55,213 nucleotides of DNA from the NCBI RefSeq assembly GCF_003049575.1, contig NZ_PYWI01000027.1, positions 1 to 55,213 on the forward strand, written 5' to 3'. The stretch's first letter is position 1. Every line of letters starts with the position of its first letter. Below the pieces are notes generated by a model, which made no database searches, was not told the origin of the DNA, and saw nothing but the letters and a program-made list of their open reading frames with translations. The stretch is from Lysinibacillus parviboronicapiens (GTDB lineage: Bacteria > Bacillota > Bacilli > Bacillales_A > Planococcaceae). Made by a program: the position numbers and the translations under genes. Below, one piece after another: positions 37,118-48,688 of this stretch.

Positions 37118-37945
37118 TCATTTCTCCCTTTTTGAAAAATAATTACCTTCGCTTAATGCAATTGTACGGTCTTTTTCATTTACTTCATGAAGCTTCACAA
37201 GTGAGTAATAATCATCTACTAACGTTTCATCTGCATGTTCAGCTTCTACAAGCACGGCAATGCCTGCTAATTGGCAGTCAAATTCCTCTAATAGATTTTT
37301 CATGCCATTCATCGTACCACCGACCTTCATAAAGTCATCAGTGATAAGTACACGTTGGCCACTCTTCATGCTTCTTTTTGATAATACCATTGTCTGAATT
37401 CTTCTGGAAGAACCAGATACGTAGTTTATACTTACAGTAGAACCTTCCGTAACCTTACTATCTCTTCTCACAACGACAACAGGTACATTCAAATGTCTCG
37501 CAATAGCATGGGCAATTGAAATTCCTTTTGTAGCTACGGTCATAATAACATCTATTTGTTGATCAGCAAATGCAGATGCAAACACCTTTCCTACCCGATT
37601 AATTAAATCCGGGTTGCCCAGTAAATCTGTCATAAATAAATAACCACCTGGCAATAATCGATCTGAATGCTCTAATTCTGCCTTTAAATCCTGTATGACT
37701 AATCGAACTTCAGCTTCGGACATTTTAGGGATATACTTTACTCCCCCTGCAGCGCCCGGCACTGTCATCAATAACCCGATTCCTTTTTCTTCGAAAGTTT
37801 CTTTTACAATCGTTAAATCTTCACTAATCGAAGACTTTGCAGATTGATATAGTTCTGAAAAATAAGTTAGCGGGATCAGCTGATGTGGATGTTCTAGTAA
37901 ATAGTACGTCATATCAACTAGTCGTTCACTACGTTTCCATTTCAT
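37118..37945 (-). CDS. purR: Purine operon repressor PurR
   Basis: Represses purine synthesis genes; PRPP relieves DNA binding. The 275-residue product has an N-terminal winged-helix domain (about 1-72: RSERLVDMTYYLLEHPHQLIPLTYF) and a type I PRTase-like domain with the PRPP loop VLITDDFMKVGGT (about 200-212). I choose ATG 37945, with GGAGAGGG upstream and the usual N terminus MKWKRSERLVD; the in-frame extension to 38056 overlaps ispE and lacks support. ispE lies 56 bases upstream. A single PurBox-like sequence lies near the start but is not convincing. Confidence 0.96.
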   Translation of the reverse strand: MKWKRSERLVDMTYYLLEHPHQLIPLTYFSELYQSAKSSISEDLTIVKETFEEKGIGLLMTVPGAAGGVKYIPKMSEAEVRLVIQDLKAELEHSDRLLPGGYLFMTDLLGNPDLINRVGKVFASAFADQQIDVIMTVATKGISIAHAIARHLNVPVVVVRRDSKVTEGSTVSINYVSGSSRRIQTMVLSKRSMKSGQRVLITDDFMKVGGTMNGMKNLLEEFDCQLAGIAVLVEAEHADETLVDDYYSLVKLHEVNEKDRTIALSEGNYFSKREK

Positions 37946-38001
37946 GCGACCCTCTCCTAAACACGAATATTTATAGGTAAAATTAACACAATTATGCGTT
38001 T

Positions 38002-38868
38002 TTAAGCAAGCGTATTTCGCTCTCCTAATATACGCACAGCATATACTTCTTCGCAAAAACCACGTAAACCATTATAAATACGGCTTACACGAGCTTCACT
38101 ATCCACGAGACCAAACACCGTAGGGCCGCTTCCGCTCATTAATGTCGCATCTGCTCCAAAGCGCTTCATTTGTTCTTTTAACATAACAACCTCTGGATGC
38201 AACTCAAATGTTACAGTTTCCAAAACATTTCCTAATGATGCACAAAGTAGCTCATAATCTTCTGTCTCAATTGCTTGAATCATTTGCTTAGTATTTGGAT
38301 GCGCCAACCCTTCAACTTTTAACCCACCATATACTTCTGCTGTTGATACGCCTATTTTTGGCTTAGCTAACACAACCCAACAGTTTGGTGGTGCAGGCAA
38401 TTCTTGAATTTTTTCCCCGCGCCCTGTTGCGAGTGCTGTGCCCCCGTATACACAAAATGAAACATCTGAACCGATTTTAGCTCCTAACTCGGCTAATTCA
38501 TCTATTGATAAATCTAAATTCCACAGCTCATTTAAGCCCTTCAATGTAGCCGCTGCATCACTACTACCACCTGCAAGACCTGCCGCAATAGGTATTTCTT
38601 TTTCAATTGTAATGGATACACCTTGTCCAATGCCGTATGTATCTTTAATAAGACGCGCTGCCTGATAAGCAAAATTACGGTGGTCATTTGGTACAAAATT
38701 ATCAGTAGAGATAATTTCAATTACACCATCTTCTCGAGACTCTAAGCTAATACGATCTGCCAAATCGACAGTCGTCATGACCATCTCCACTTCGTGATAA
38801 TTATCTGGTCGTTTATATAGCACATCTAATGTTAAATTAATTTTCGCAGGCGCCTTTACATAAAGCAT
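38002..38868 (-). CDS. ispE: 4-diphosphocytidyl-2-C-methyl-D-erythritol kinase
   Basis: Fourth enzyme of the MEP isoprenoid pathway, phosphorylating CDP-methylerythritol. The 288-residue GHMP kinase has the substrate lysine near the N terminus ([13 protein letters not shown]), the ATP-binding glycine-rich loop [15 protein letters not shown] (about 91-105) and the C-terminal [10 protein letters not shown] block. Start is ATG 38868 with GGGAGG six bases upstream. It lies in the sspF-ispE-purR order typical of Bacillus. Repeat copy A lies between it and the sspF terminator. Confidence 0.96.
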   Translation of the reverse strand: MLYVKAPAKINLTLDVLYKRPDNYHEVEMVMTTVDLADRISLESREDGVIEIISTDNFVPNDHRNFAYQAARLIKDTYGIGQGVSITIEKEIPIAAGLAGGSSDAAATLKGLNELWNLDLSIDELAELGAKIGSDVSFCVYGGTALATGRGEKIQELPAPPNCWVVLAKPKIGVSTAEVYGGLKVEGLAHPNTKQMIQAIETEDYELLCASLGNVLETVTFELHPEVVMLKEQMKRFGADATLMSGSGPTVFGLVDSEARVSRIYNGLRGFCEEVYAVRILGERNTLA

Positions 38869-38904
38869 CTTACTTCCTCCCTCATAACAACAGCACGTAT
38901 CAAT

Positions 38905-38998
38905 TTCGCCTTGGCGTAATTACGTCCGGATTTTGAATTATGCATGCACAATTAACTCCTTTCAAAATCCGTGACATCCACGTCACTTTTGGCGCAAG
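38905..38998. repeat. Dispersed intergenic repeat, copy A
   Basis: Best preserved copy of the repeat in this window. It opens with CGCCTTGGCGTAATT, itself a short hairpin (CGCC/GGCG), runs through GTCCGGATTTTGAATT and a TGCATGCA palindrome, and ends with TTCAAAATCCGTGACATCC and TTTGGCGCAAG. The 307-base gap 38869-39175 holds this copy and the sspF terminator. Confidence 0.65.
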
Positions 38999-39040
38999 AT
39001 TATTTCATTTTATTTTACCATAATGGGATAACGAAAACTG

Positions 39041-39080
39041 AAAAAAAGAACCGTTTACCTTCTACGGCATAACGGTTCTC
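39041..39080 (-). terminator. Rho-independent terminator of sspF
   Basis: Minus-strand stem AGAACCGTT / AACGGTTCT with a 15-base loop, followed by seven T. It lies about 95 bases after the sspF stop. Confidence 0.87.
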
Positions 39081-39175
39081 TTTCGTCAGTTGTTTTGTTG
39101 TGTTGACAAAGGTTGTTTTCCCCTTGTCGTAGAACGAAGTAAATTTGATAAATAGTCTAAGCTTTATTCATTAAA

Positions 39176-39358
39176 CTACTTATTACGCTCTTGCTCACTA
39201 CTTGCTCGTTCTGCCATTTCAATGGCACGTTTCACCATATTACCAGCATCTCGAGCTTTTATGCCGCCCCAGCCTTCTCTTTCCACAACATCATAAAATC
39301 CAAGTTCTTTGGCGATCTCTTCTTTTAATCGAGGTGACATGATACCTTTTCTAGGCAT
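39176..39358 (-). CDS. sspF: Small acid-soluble spore protein SspF (alpha/beta type)
   Basis: DNA-binding spore protein of the alpha/beta SASP family that coats forespore DNA. The 60-residue product matches the family length and core: [24 protein letters not shown], then the strongly conserved [15 protein letters not shown]. The start is ATG 39358 with AAAGGAGG upstream; the in-frame extension reaching 39415 overlaps the promoter and is rejected. A sigma-G promoter lies 31-59 bases upstream, in agreement with forespore expression. It lies between veg and ispE, as in B. subtilis. Confidence 0.96.
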   Translation of the reverse strand: MPRKGIMSPRLKEEIAKELGFYDVVEREGWGGIKARDAGNMVKRAIEMAERASSEQERNK

Positions 39359-39388
39359 ATAAACTCCTCCTTTTACAACTGACGAATT

Positions 39389-39417
39389 TAGTATGCCCGG
39401 TAAAACGAAAAACACTC
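39389..39417 (-). promoter_or_regulatory. Sigma-G promoter of sspF
   Basis: On the minus strand GAGTG (39413-39417), 17-base spacer, perfect CATACTA (39389-39395). The -35 element is part of the 3' arm of the veg terminator. Confidence 0.75.
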
Positions 39418-39445
39418 ATGCAGTTTTTAACATGCATGAGTGTTT
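39406..39445 (-). terminator. Rho-independent terminator of veg
   Basis: Minus-strand perfect 13-bp stem AAACACTCATGCA / TGCATGAGTGTTT with a short loop, then TTCGTTTT. It lies about 27 bases after the veg stop. Confidence 0.87.
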
Positions 39446-39471
39446 CAAAATATAGAAATAAGTACTAGAAA

Positions 39472-39732
39472 CTATTTTGCGACAGCAGCCTGTGCTTCGT
39501 CTAAAAATGTAATCTCTACTGCTTCAGTTAAAATATCTGTGTAGCTATACGATACGCGCTTGCACGTATTGTCTTCTTGATCAAGCTCGACTACGAAGAT
39601 TGCACGATATGTTTCACGCAATATCCCTGCACACTCGACCGTTTTCTTGCGACCACCGTTTGCTTTCAACTGCAAACGTTTACCCAAATGACAATCCAAC
39701 GACTTTTTAATGTCCGCTAAAGTTTTTGGCAT
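39472..39732 (-). CDS. veg: Veg protein (biofilm and germination related)
   Basis: Small, abundant protein that in B. subtilis stimulates biofilm formation, probably by affecting SinR. The 86-residue product is the standard length and carries the family core [23 protein letters not shown] and ERSG-type follow-up (here [18 protein letters not shown]), a beta-rich fold. Start is ATG 39732 with TGAGGTG upstream. Two tandem sigma-A promoters lie 26-95 bases upstream; the proximal one is close to consensus. A strong terminator ends the gene. The yabG protease gene usual between rsmA and veg is absent. Confidence 0.96.
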   Translation of the reverse strand: MPKTLADIKKSLDCHLGKRLQLKANGGRKKTVECAGILRETYRAIFVVELDQEDNTCKRVSYSYTDILTEAVEITFLDEAQAAVAK

Positions 39733-39757
39733 TTTCGCTTACACCTCACTAATAAAT

Positions 39758-39786
39758 AGTATAAGCGATACGCCCAAAAATGTCAA
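39758..39786 (-). promoter_or_regulatory. Sigma-A promoter P2 of veg (proximal)
   Basis: On the minus strand TTGACA (39781-39786), 17-base spacer, TATACT (39758-39763). A very strong match, ending 26 bases before the start codon. Confidence 0.9.
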
Positions 39787-39797
39787 CAAAATATAAT

Positions 39798-39827
39798 ATT
39801 TTATCAGTCAACAATAATTGTTGTCAA
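39798..39827 (-). promoter_or_regulatory. Sigma-A promoter P1 of veg (distal)
   Basis: On the minus strand TTGACA (39822-39827), 18-base spacer, TAAAAT (39798-39803), just upstream of P2. Tandem veg promoters are also known in B. subtilis. Confidence 0.75.
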
Positions 39828-39886
39828 CTTATTTTTAATGAAAAAATATATTTTTTTCATACTTCATGAAAATGTTAACAAATTTT

Positions 39887-41327
<1,441 letters not shown>

Positions 41328-41418
41328 AAAGGCTCCTCTTTTCTACCTTATCTTCTGACCATTTTACAACTGCCCTGTAGGATTGTACAGAAATACTCAG
41401 CTCTTTGGTTATATACGT

Positions 41419-41452
41419 AAAAAAGCTTTCCTGCCAGTCAATACAGGAAAGC
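41419..41452 (-). terminator. Rho-independent terminator of yabE
   Basis: Minus-strand stem GCTTTCCTG / CAGGAAAGC with a ten-base loop, followed by six T. Confidence 0.9.
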
Positions 41453-41493
41453 AATGCTAAGTGAATAACATTTTGATATATTTTACAAATTTT

Positions 41494-42705
41494 TTAATTT
41501 AATACTTTAACGCGCACTTTCTTACGTCCCCACTTACGTGCTTGGGTATCTGATTGTACTAGTATGTCGATCTTATTACCCTTAATTGAGCCGCCAGTAT
41601 CCCCAGCAATCGCTGTTCCATAGCCCTCAACCCATACTTTTGAGCCAAGCTTAATAACAGACGGATCTACTGCAATTACTTTCAAGCCAGAATCCGATCG
41701 TAAATTAATGCCTGTAGCCGATGTTCCCGAACAACCTTTACAATAAGGCGTATAAGCTGTTGCAGTTACATAAAATTCTTTCCCACTAGCTGGCTCAGAT
41801 GAACCACGTGATAAAGTCGTTGCACTCGCTACAACAGTTTTAGTACCCACTGAAACTACTTTCTTAGTTGGCTCTTTTATTACTTTTTCAGATTGTAGAT
41901 TTTTCGTAACAATCTTTCCATTTTCTTTCACGACTTCATACGTTCGAGAAATAGAACCTTTCTCGCCCGCTGTTACCACCTTTTCTTTTCCCTTTTGCAA
42001 AGAAGCGTCCTGCTTCTTTTCAACTGCGAAATCTAAAGAGTCTTCCACTACATCGATAACCTTTTCTACGCGAACTATTGCGATTTTACTCTCTGGAGTG
42101 ATAACGTCCTCCAGGTTATTCTCGACACGATCGAATTCATTTAACTGAACTCCCTGTTGTTTTAAAAAGTTAGCGACCGTAGTCGAAGTGGACCAAACTT
42201 GTCTTTTCTCTAAGCCATCGACAAGCGCTACCTGAAACGCTTTTTGAATTTCGATTTTGTTATCTGCTCCTACTTCTGTATCCAAACCTTGAACTAATGT
42301 GTCGTGCTCTGATACTTCGATATTGGCATCCTTCAAAATGTTCTTCACTAGTTTTTCAGTTGTCCAAACTTTTGACTGATTTCCGTCAACTGAAATGGTT
42401 ACTTCTTTTGCCTGTTCCCATGTAATTGCTATTCCGTTAACAATTTTGGTGTTCAGAGAGGGTGATATTTTGTCATGCGCTGCTACATCTATGTTTTGAT
42501 TTTGTAAAAATTCTTCTACAGTTTTGGCATGTGTTGCTGCTTCAATTGCTTCCCCGTTAGCGTCAAGCGTTACGGTTTTTTTGGTACCTTGAAAAAGCAC
42601 GAATGCTATTACAGTTACAAACAGGACAAGTGTAGTAATTCTTATCACTGTTTGCTTACTCCTCAATGATCCTAAGAACAAGTTTTTCATGGAATTATTT
42701 GACAT
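41494..42705 (-). CDS. yabE: Cell wall-binding/resuscitation-promoting factor-like protein YabE (DUF348-G5-3D)
   Basis: Exported, membrane-tethered cell wall protein, probably a peptidoglycan lytic enzyme of the stationary-phase survival type. The 403-residue product has a basic start and one membrane helix (about 19-40), three DUF348 repeats (about 43-210), a G5 domain (about 210-285) and a C-terminal 3D domain (about 315-402), with the aspartates in IAVDPSVI, GDTGG and KIDIL. Start is ATG 42705 with AAGGAGG upstream. A strong sigma-A promoter (42735-42763) and own terminator make it a single-gene unit. B. subtilis controls its homologue with an antisense RNA; I could not identify one here. 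Confidence 0.9.
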   Translation of the reverse strand: MSNNSMKNLFLGSLRSKQTVIRITTLVLFVTVIAFVLFQGTKKTVTLDANGEAIEAATHAKTVEEFLQNQNIDVAAHDKISPSLNTKIVNGIAITWEQAKEVTISVDGNQSKVWTTEKLVKNILKDANIEVSEHDTLVQGLDTEVGADNKIEIQKAFQVALVDGLEKRQVWSTSTTVANFLKQQGVQLNEFDRVENNLEDVITPESKIAIVRVEKVIDVVEDSLDFAVEKKQDASLQKGKEKVVTAGEKGSISRTYEVVKENGKIVTKNLQSEKVIKEPTKKVVSVGTKTVVASATTLSRGSSEPASGKEFYVTATAYTPYCKGCSGTSATGINLRSDSGLKVIAVDPSVIKLGSKVWVEGYGTAIAGDTGGSIKGNKIDILVQSDTQARKWGRKKVRVKVLN

Positions 42706-42734
42706 GAAAAAACGCCTCCTTAATACAAAGTTGG

Positions 42735-42763
42735 ATTATACGGACTAGATTTAACACTGTCAA
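42735..42763 (-). promoter_or_regulatory. Sigma-A promoter of yabE
   Basis: On the minus strand TTGACA (42758-42763), 17-base spacer, TATAAT (42735-42740): full consensus at both boxes, 30 bases before the start. Confidence 0.88.
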
Positions 42764-42778
42764 CCCAAATGTATTTCA

Positions 42779-42820
42779 AAAAAAATGACTGGGTTTTTTT
42801 AAGCCCACCACAAATCCAGT
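42779..42820 (-). terminator. Possible terminator of the TatD-family gene
   Basis: Minus-strand imperfect stem ACTGG-A-TTT / AAA-C-CCAGT, then CATTTTTTTT. It is correctly placed after the stop but the stem is short. Confidence 0.5.
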
Positions 42821-42840
42821 ATTGGAGGCATCTCAACTCG

Positions 42841-43611
42841 TTAAACGTCAATCCCAAAAAATTTTTTTGCATTGGCTGTAGTTTCCTTCGCTACATCCTC
42901 AATTGATAACCCTTTTAAACGGGCGATTTCTTCAGCAACTAAAGGCACTAATGCTGGCTCATTACGCTTCCCACGATAAGGATGTGGAGCTAAATACGGG
43001 GCATCTGTTTCAATCATAAGATGCTCTAAAGGTATCTCTGTTGCGACTTCCTTTGGCATACGAGCATTTTTAAAGGTCACAGGTCCCCCTAAACTAATCA
43101 TAAAATTCATAGCAATACATGCACGAGCAGTTTCCACACTGCCACTATAACAGTGCATAACTCCTCCCACAGATGCGGCATTTTCTTCACGTAAAATTTG
43201 TACAACATCACCTGTAGCATCTCTATTATGGATTACAATCGGTAATTTTACTTTTTGCGCTAAATGAATTTGTTTACGAAATAGTGCTTGTTGAACCCCT
43301 TTTGGAGATTTATCCCAATAATAGTCCAACCCAGTTTCACCAATACCAACAACTTTAGGATGTGCTGCTAAATTTTCAATCCATTTCAAATCCTCTTCGG
43401 TACAATCGACCGCGTCAACAGGATGCCAACCAATAACACCATAAATAAAATCATGTTGCTCAATCAGTTCCATTGTTTTCTCGATTGTTTTACGATCGAA
43501 ACCAACCACAACCATTGTCTCAACCTTAGCTTCAAGTGCTCTATTAATTACCTCTTGTAAATCTTCTTCATACAGATCTGCATTCAAGTGTACATGTGTA
43601 TCGATGAACAT
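42841..43611 (-). CDS. yabD: TatD-family metal-dependent hydrolase
   Basis: Amidohydrolase-fold enzyme; relatives are 3'-5' DNases or D-aminoacyl-tRNA deacylases. The 256-residue product shows the metal ligands in FIDTHVHLN (His6, His8), GETGLDYY, VIHNRDA, MHCYSGS and ETDAPYLAPHPYRGKRNEP. I prefer ATG 43611, seven bases after AGGAG, over ATG 43617, which is one base from it. The gene lies between metG and yabE as in B. subtilis. Which activity it has cannot be told from the sequence. Confidence 0.93.
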   Translation of the reverse strand: MFIDTHVHLNADLYEEDLQEVINRALEAKVETMVVVGFDRKTIEKTMELIEQHDFIYGVIGWHPVDAVDCTEEDLKWIENLAAHPKVVGIGETGLDYYWDKSPKGVQQALFRKQIHLAQKVKLPIVIHNRDATGDVVQILREENAASVGGVMHCYSGSVETARACIAMNFMISLGGPVTFKNARMPKEVATEIPLEHLMIETDAPYLAPHPYRGKRNEPALVPLVAEEIARLKGLSIEDVAKETTANAKKFFGIDV

Positions 43612-43816
43612 TGTCATTCTCCTATCACTGATTTTATTAAAAAATATTATTTCATACTTTGCATAGACATTACAAATTCGTTACAAAGAATTCATCATTG
43701 TGACAATTCGCTTATTCGACATCAAGCTTTATATTACTATATACCCATAAAAATCCATTAAATTACGTCTGTAAATTATTTTAAAATAACAAAACAACTA
43801 ATTTACATGTTGATTG

Positions 43817-43856
43817 GAAAGGCCTGCTGAATTTTTTCCCATTCAGCAGGCCTTTC
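43817..43856 (-). terminator. Hairpin terminator after metG
   Basis: Perfect 16-bp stem GAAAGGCCTGCTGAAT / ATTCAGCAGGCCTTTC, eight bases after the metG stop. The minus-strand T-run is poor; T-runs are better on the plus strand, so it may act in both directions or slow processing. Confidence 0.75.
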
Positions 43857-43864
43857 TTGTTTTT

Positions 43865-45874
<2,010 letters not shown>

Positions 45875-45876
45875 CT

Positions 45877-45905
45877 ATTCTATCGAAGTACCAAATTCGT
45901 TTCAA
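45877..45905 (-). promoter_or_regulatory. Sigma-A promoter of metG
   Basis: On the minus strand TTGAAA (45900-45905), 17-base spacer, TAGAAT (45877-45882). Confidence 0.72.
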
Positions 45906-46082
45906 TGAAAGTTTATTGAATGCGAAAATTGTCGAATAATATATTAATCCATATAATGTATTTTTAAAGAAGCTTTTTTACTATAAATTTAAATCTATAA
46001 TAAAAACCTTTTAAAAAAACCAAAATATCTGTTTTCTTCTCAGAAATTTTTACATTTAAAAAATTAATGCTGTATTAATTAA
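45906..46082. other. Divergent intergenic region between metG and abrB
   Basis: No gene. Very AT-rich, with A and T runs that could bend. It separates the divergent metG and abrB promoters and may bind AbrB itself, which prefers such DNA; no specific site can be read. Confidence 0.5.
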
Positions 46083-46111
46083 TTGACGTTTATGGCATTA
46101 CTTGGTATGAT
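46083..46111 (+). promoter_or_regulatory. Sigma-A promoter of abrB
   Basis: TTGACG (46083-46088), 17-base spacer, TATGAT (46106-46111), on the plus strand, 76 bases before the abrB start. Confidence 0.82.
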
Positions 46112-46132
46112 AACTATCAGACAAAGAAATAA

Positions 46133-46149
46133 TGTCGAAATTTGACGAA
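46133..46149 (+). promoter_or_regulatory. Two tandem Spo0A boxes downstream of the abrB promoter
   Basis: TGTCGAA (46133-46139) and TGACGAA (46143-46149), both perfect TGNCGAA cores, 10 bp apart, on one face of the helix and downstream of the promoter. The layout matches B. subtilis abrB, where Spo0A-P blocks transcription. Confidence 0.88.
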
Positions 46150-46187
46150 ACGCCAATATAACTTTTATTTTCAGGAGGAAAAAAATT

Positions 46188-46466
46188 ATGAAATCAACAG
46201 GAATCGTTCGTAAAGTCGATGAATTAGGTCGTGTTGTAATTCCTATCGAACTTCGCCGTACATTAGGTATTGCTGAAAAAGACGCTTTAGAAATCTATGT
46301 GGATGATGACAAAATCATCTTAAAGAAATATATGCCTAATATGACTTGCGCTGTTACTGGTGAAGTTTCTGATGATAACTTCCGTCTAGTTGGAGGCAAA
46401 TTAATTTTAAGTCCCGAAGGCGCAGAAATGTTAATGAATGAAATCCAAAACAACTTAAAAAAATAG
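46188..46466 (+). CDS. abrB: Transition state regulator AbrB
   Basis: Ambiactive repressor of stationary-phase genes during exponential growth, including spoVG in B. subtilis. The 92-residue product has the N-terminal swapped-hairpin DNA-binding domain (1-50: MKSTGIVRKVDELGRVVIPIELRRTLGI) and a C-terminal multimerisation part with one cysteine (MTCAVTG) and the GGKLILSPEGAE motif. Start ATG 46188 has AGGAGG upstream. It is the only protein gene on the plus strand besides the small membrane protein. Promoter, 0A boxes and terminator are all present. SpoVT at 26867 is a longer paralogue. Confidence 0.98.
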   Translation: MKSTGIVRKVDELGRVVIPIELRRTLGIAEKDALEIYVDDDKIILKKYMPNMTCAVTGEVSDDNFRLVGGKLILSPEGAEMLMNEIQNNLKK

Positions 46467-46476
46467 TTTCTTTCAT

Positions 46477-46517
46477 ACACCTAAATCGACAACAGGGATT
46501 TAGGTGTTCTTTTTATT
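46477..46517 (+). terminator. Rho-independent terminator of abrB
   Basis: Plus-strand stem ACACCTAAATC / GATTTAGGTGT with a nine-base loop, followed by TCTTTTTATT. Confidence 0.92.
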
Positions 46518-46719
46518 ATTTGCTAAAAACTTCTTTTTTATATAGGTGAATCTAATTTTAATCATTCTTAAGTAGAACTACATTGACTTATATTGTCCAT
46601 GTCAGACTTCTCTTACTTAACATTACTCCTTTTTACAATTATTATCAATTTAGAGTTTATCCATTTTATATAAAAGTGCAATCATATAATGTACGATTGA
46701 AGAAAAATTTCTTTAAACT

Positions 46720-46747
46720 AAAAAAAGTTGCCTCATTAGAGACAACT
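46720..46747 (-). terminator. Rho-independent terminator of rsmI
   Basis: Minus-strand stem AGTTGTCTC / GAGGCAACT with a four-base loop (one T-G pair), followed by seven T. The stretch 46518-46719 between the two convergent terminators shows nothing further. Confidence 0.88.
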
Positions 46748-46756
46748 CATTCCATA

Positions 46757-47632
46757 TTACTCGCTATGGTATTCGTTATAAATTTCACGTTTAGCAACTT
46801 GACGTAATTTCGCTACTTCTTTTATTGCTTCTTTTGAAGTCACACCCGATTCAGCTATCACATAATCGACATGTTCAACAACTGTCATTTTTTCCCAATA
46901 CACTTCTTCTGTAATTTCTTCTTCTGCATTGCTATTTCCTTCAAGAACAATACAAAATTCTCCTCTGATTTCTTCAGATTGAGACCATGCTACCGCTTCT
47001 GTTAATGTACCACGTAGAAATTCCTCGAATTTCTTTGTTAGCTCCCGTGCTAGTACAATACGACGATTCCCGAGGATGAGTTCCATATCCTTTAATGTTT
47101 CCTTAATTCGATGAGGTGCCTCATAAAATAAAATAGTTTCTTGGCGTTTTTTTAACTCCTCCAATTGCTGTCGGCGTTCTTTTTTGCCACGGTTTAAAAA
47201 GCCATAAAAGAAAAAGGGTTGCGGTGTTAAACCTGAAGCAATTAATGCTGATATTGCGGCATTTGCTCCTGGTACAGGCACAACTGCAAAACCTTCTTCA
47301 ATTGCTTTTTCCACAATATCTGCACCTGGGTCAGAAATACAAGGTAATCCCGCATCACTTACTAATGCCACTATTTTTCCTTCACGTAAGAAGCCTAAAA
47401 GCTTTTCCCCTCCCACGTTTATATTATGTTCATGATAACTCACCAGCGATGTTTCAATTTCAAAATAATTGCATAGTTTTTTCGTATTGCGTGTATCCTC
47501 CGCAGCAATAACATCTGCTTCCTTTAGGATACGTAGTGCACGTACACTCATATCCTCTAAATTACCAATGGGTGTCGCTACTAGATATAAACATCCACCA
47601 TGATCATGCATCGTACTTTTTTGAGATTTCAC
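46757..47632 (-). CDS. rsmI: 16S rRNA (cytidine-2'-O)-methyltransferase RsmI
   Basis: Methylates C1402 (E. coli numbering) of 16S rRNA on the ribose. The 291-residue tetrapyrrole-methylase-fold protein shows [19 protein letters not shown] (15-33), [26 protein letters not shown] and [18 protein letters not shown], all family hallmarks. Start is GTG 47632 with GGGAGG eight bases upstream; it overlaps the yazA stop as GTGA, so translation is probably coupled. The extended C-terminal end ([22 protein letters not shown]) is usual in Bacillus. Confidence 0.96.
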   Translation of the reverse strand: MKSQKSTMHDHGGCLYLVATPIGNLEDMSVRALRILKEADVIAAEDTRNTKKLCNYFEIETSLVSYHEHNINVGGEKLLGFLREGKIVALVSDAGLPCISDPGADIVEKAIEEGFAVVPVPGANAAISALIASGLTPQPFFFYGFLNRGKKERRQQLEELKKRQETILFYEAPHRIKETLKDMELILGNRRIVLARELTKKFEEFLRGTLTEAVAWSQSEEIRGEFCIVLEGNSNAEEEITEEVYWEKMTVVEHVDYVIAESGVTSKEAIKEVAKLRQVAKREIYNEYHSE

Positions 47633-47892
47633 GATTCATTCCTCCCTATATACTTTATCTTTTGGGTCCGTGTTAATTGCTTAAATGCATATTCGGCACG
47701 CATTGCCTCTTGTTTTGTCTCAAAGGCTTCTACATAAATACATTTCACTGGACCTCTTGCTCTTGTATATTTTGCACCCTTACCTGCATTATGTGTTGCA
47801 ACGCGTTTTTCTACATTATTTGTATAGCCCGCATAATACGACTGATCCGCACATTCTAGTACGTAGAAAAAATGTCTATTGTTTTTTTCCAT
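47629..47892 (-). CDS. yazA: GIY-YIG domain protein YazA
   Basis: UPF0213-type GIY-YIG nuclease-fold protein, function unknown. The 87-residue product has the GIY-YIG pattern as [18 protein letters not shown] (10-27), the conserved Arg in [21 protein letters not shown] and the glutamate in [11 protein letters not shown] place the start at ATG 47892 by homology; it overlaps the end of yabB by 17 bases. The Shine-Dalgarno sequence is weak, so it probably depends on yabB translation. A longer frame to 47943 has no support. Confidence 0.88.
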   Translation of the reverse strand: MEKNNRHFFYVLECADQSYYAGYTNNVEKRVATHNAGKGAKYTRARGPVKCIYVEAFETKQEAMRAEYAFKQLTRTQKIKYIGRNES

Positions 47893-48625
47893 AAAGCATT
47901 TCTTGCACTTCAATTGTATATTCATTATTTTCATTGTACACATAAACAGGTGGTAAAATTTTCAAATCTGGTTTACCATCTTTAATTCCTTCTATTAATA
48001 ATGTATTGGCCTCCTTACCCTCTTTCGGATAAATAAGCTGCATACGTTTGGGCTCTAATCGGTTTGCACGCATAGCTGTGACAATATCAAGTAAACGACC
48101 CGGACGATGAACAAATGCTGCTTTTCCACCCTGTTTTAATAATTTACTTGTAGATTGAACTGCTTCTTCTAGTGTTAAATGAAGTTCATGACGTGCAATG
48201 GCATAATGCTCACTTAGATTCTTATCGCTCGCTTCATGTGCTAAGAAATATGGAGGGTTACAAGTCACAACATCATATTTCTCAATACCAAGTTGCGATG
48301 GAATTTGCTTCACATCACCAAGCACCATTTGAATTTGTTTCTGTAATTTATTGTATTGAATACTACGCTCTGCCATATCAAACAAACGAGGCTGTAGTTC
48401 TACTCCAGTAATGTGCCCCTTAGTTCGTGCACTTAAAAATAGTGGAATTACGCCATTTCCCGAACATAAATCAACAATGTTCCCTTTATGATATGGTACA
48501 TTGACAAATTTCGAAAGTAGTACTGCATCCAATGAAAAAGAGAAAACAGAAGGGCTCTGGATTATACGTAAATCCTCTGCCAATAAGTAGTCGAGCCTTT
48601 CATCATCCTTTAACCAATTTTCCAT
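47876..48625 (-). CDS. yabB: tRNA1(Val) (adenine37-N6)-methyltransferase-like protein YabB
   Basis: SAM-dependent methyltransferase related to TrmN6, which makes m6A37 in tRNA-Val. The 249-residue product has motif [13 protein letters not shown] (52-63), acidic GVELQP and the catalytic NPPY (123-126) typical of N6-adenine methylation. Start is ATG 48625 with AGGAGG upstream; a longer frame to 48652 runs into the terminator hairpin of yabA. The gene opens a compact yabB-yazA-rsmI run with overlapping ends. Substrate is inferred from the family. Confidence 0.9.
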   Translation of the reverse strand: MENWLKDDERLDYLLAEDLRIIQSPSVFSFSLDAVLLSKFVNVPYHKGNIVDLCSGNGVIPLFLSARTKGHITGVELQPRLFDMAERSIQYNKLQKQIQMVLGDVKQIPSQLGIEKYDVVTCNPPYFLAHEASDKNLSEHYAIARHELHLTLEEAVQSTSKLLKQGGKAAFVHRPGRLLDIVTAMRANRLEPKRMQLIYPKEGKEANTLLIEGIKDGKPDLKILPPVYVYNENNEYTIEVQEMLYGKKQ

Positions 48626-48645
48626 AATCCTTCCTCCTACTATAC

Positions 48646-48685
48646 AAAACAAAAGACTGATACCACCGAAGCGGGAATCAGTCTT
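48646..48685 (-). terminator. Rho-independent terminator of yabA
   Basis: Minus-strand stem AAGACTGAT / ATCAGTCTT with a 15-base loop, followed by TTGTTTTG. It separates yabA from yabB. Confidence 0.82.
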
Positions 48686-48688
48686 CCA

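Noticed and set aside
37959..37971. PurBox-like AAACACGAATATT just upstream of purR
   Set aside because: Only 10 of 13 consensus positions, no second box at the usual spacing, and it lies almost on the ribosome-binding site.
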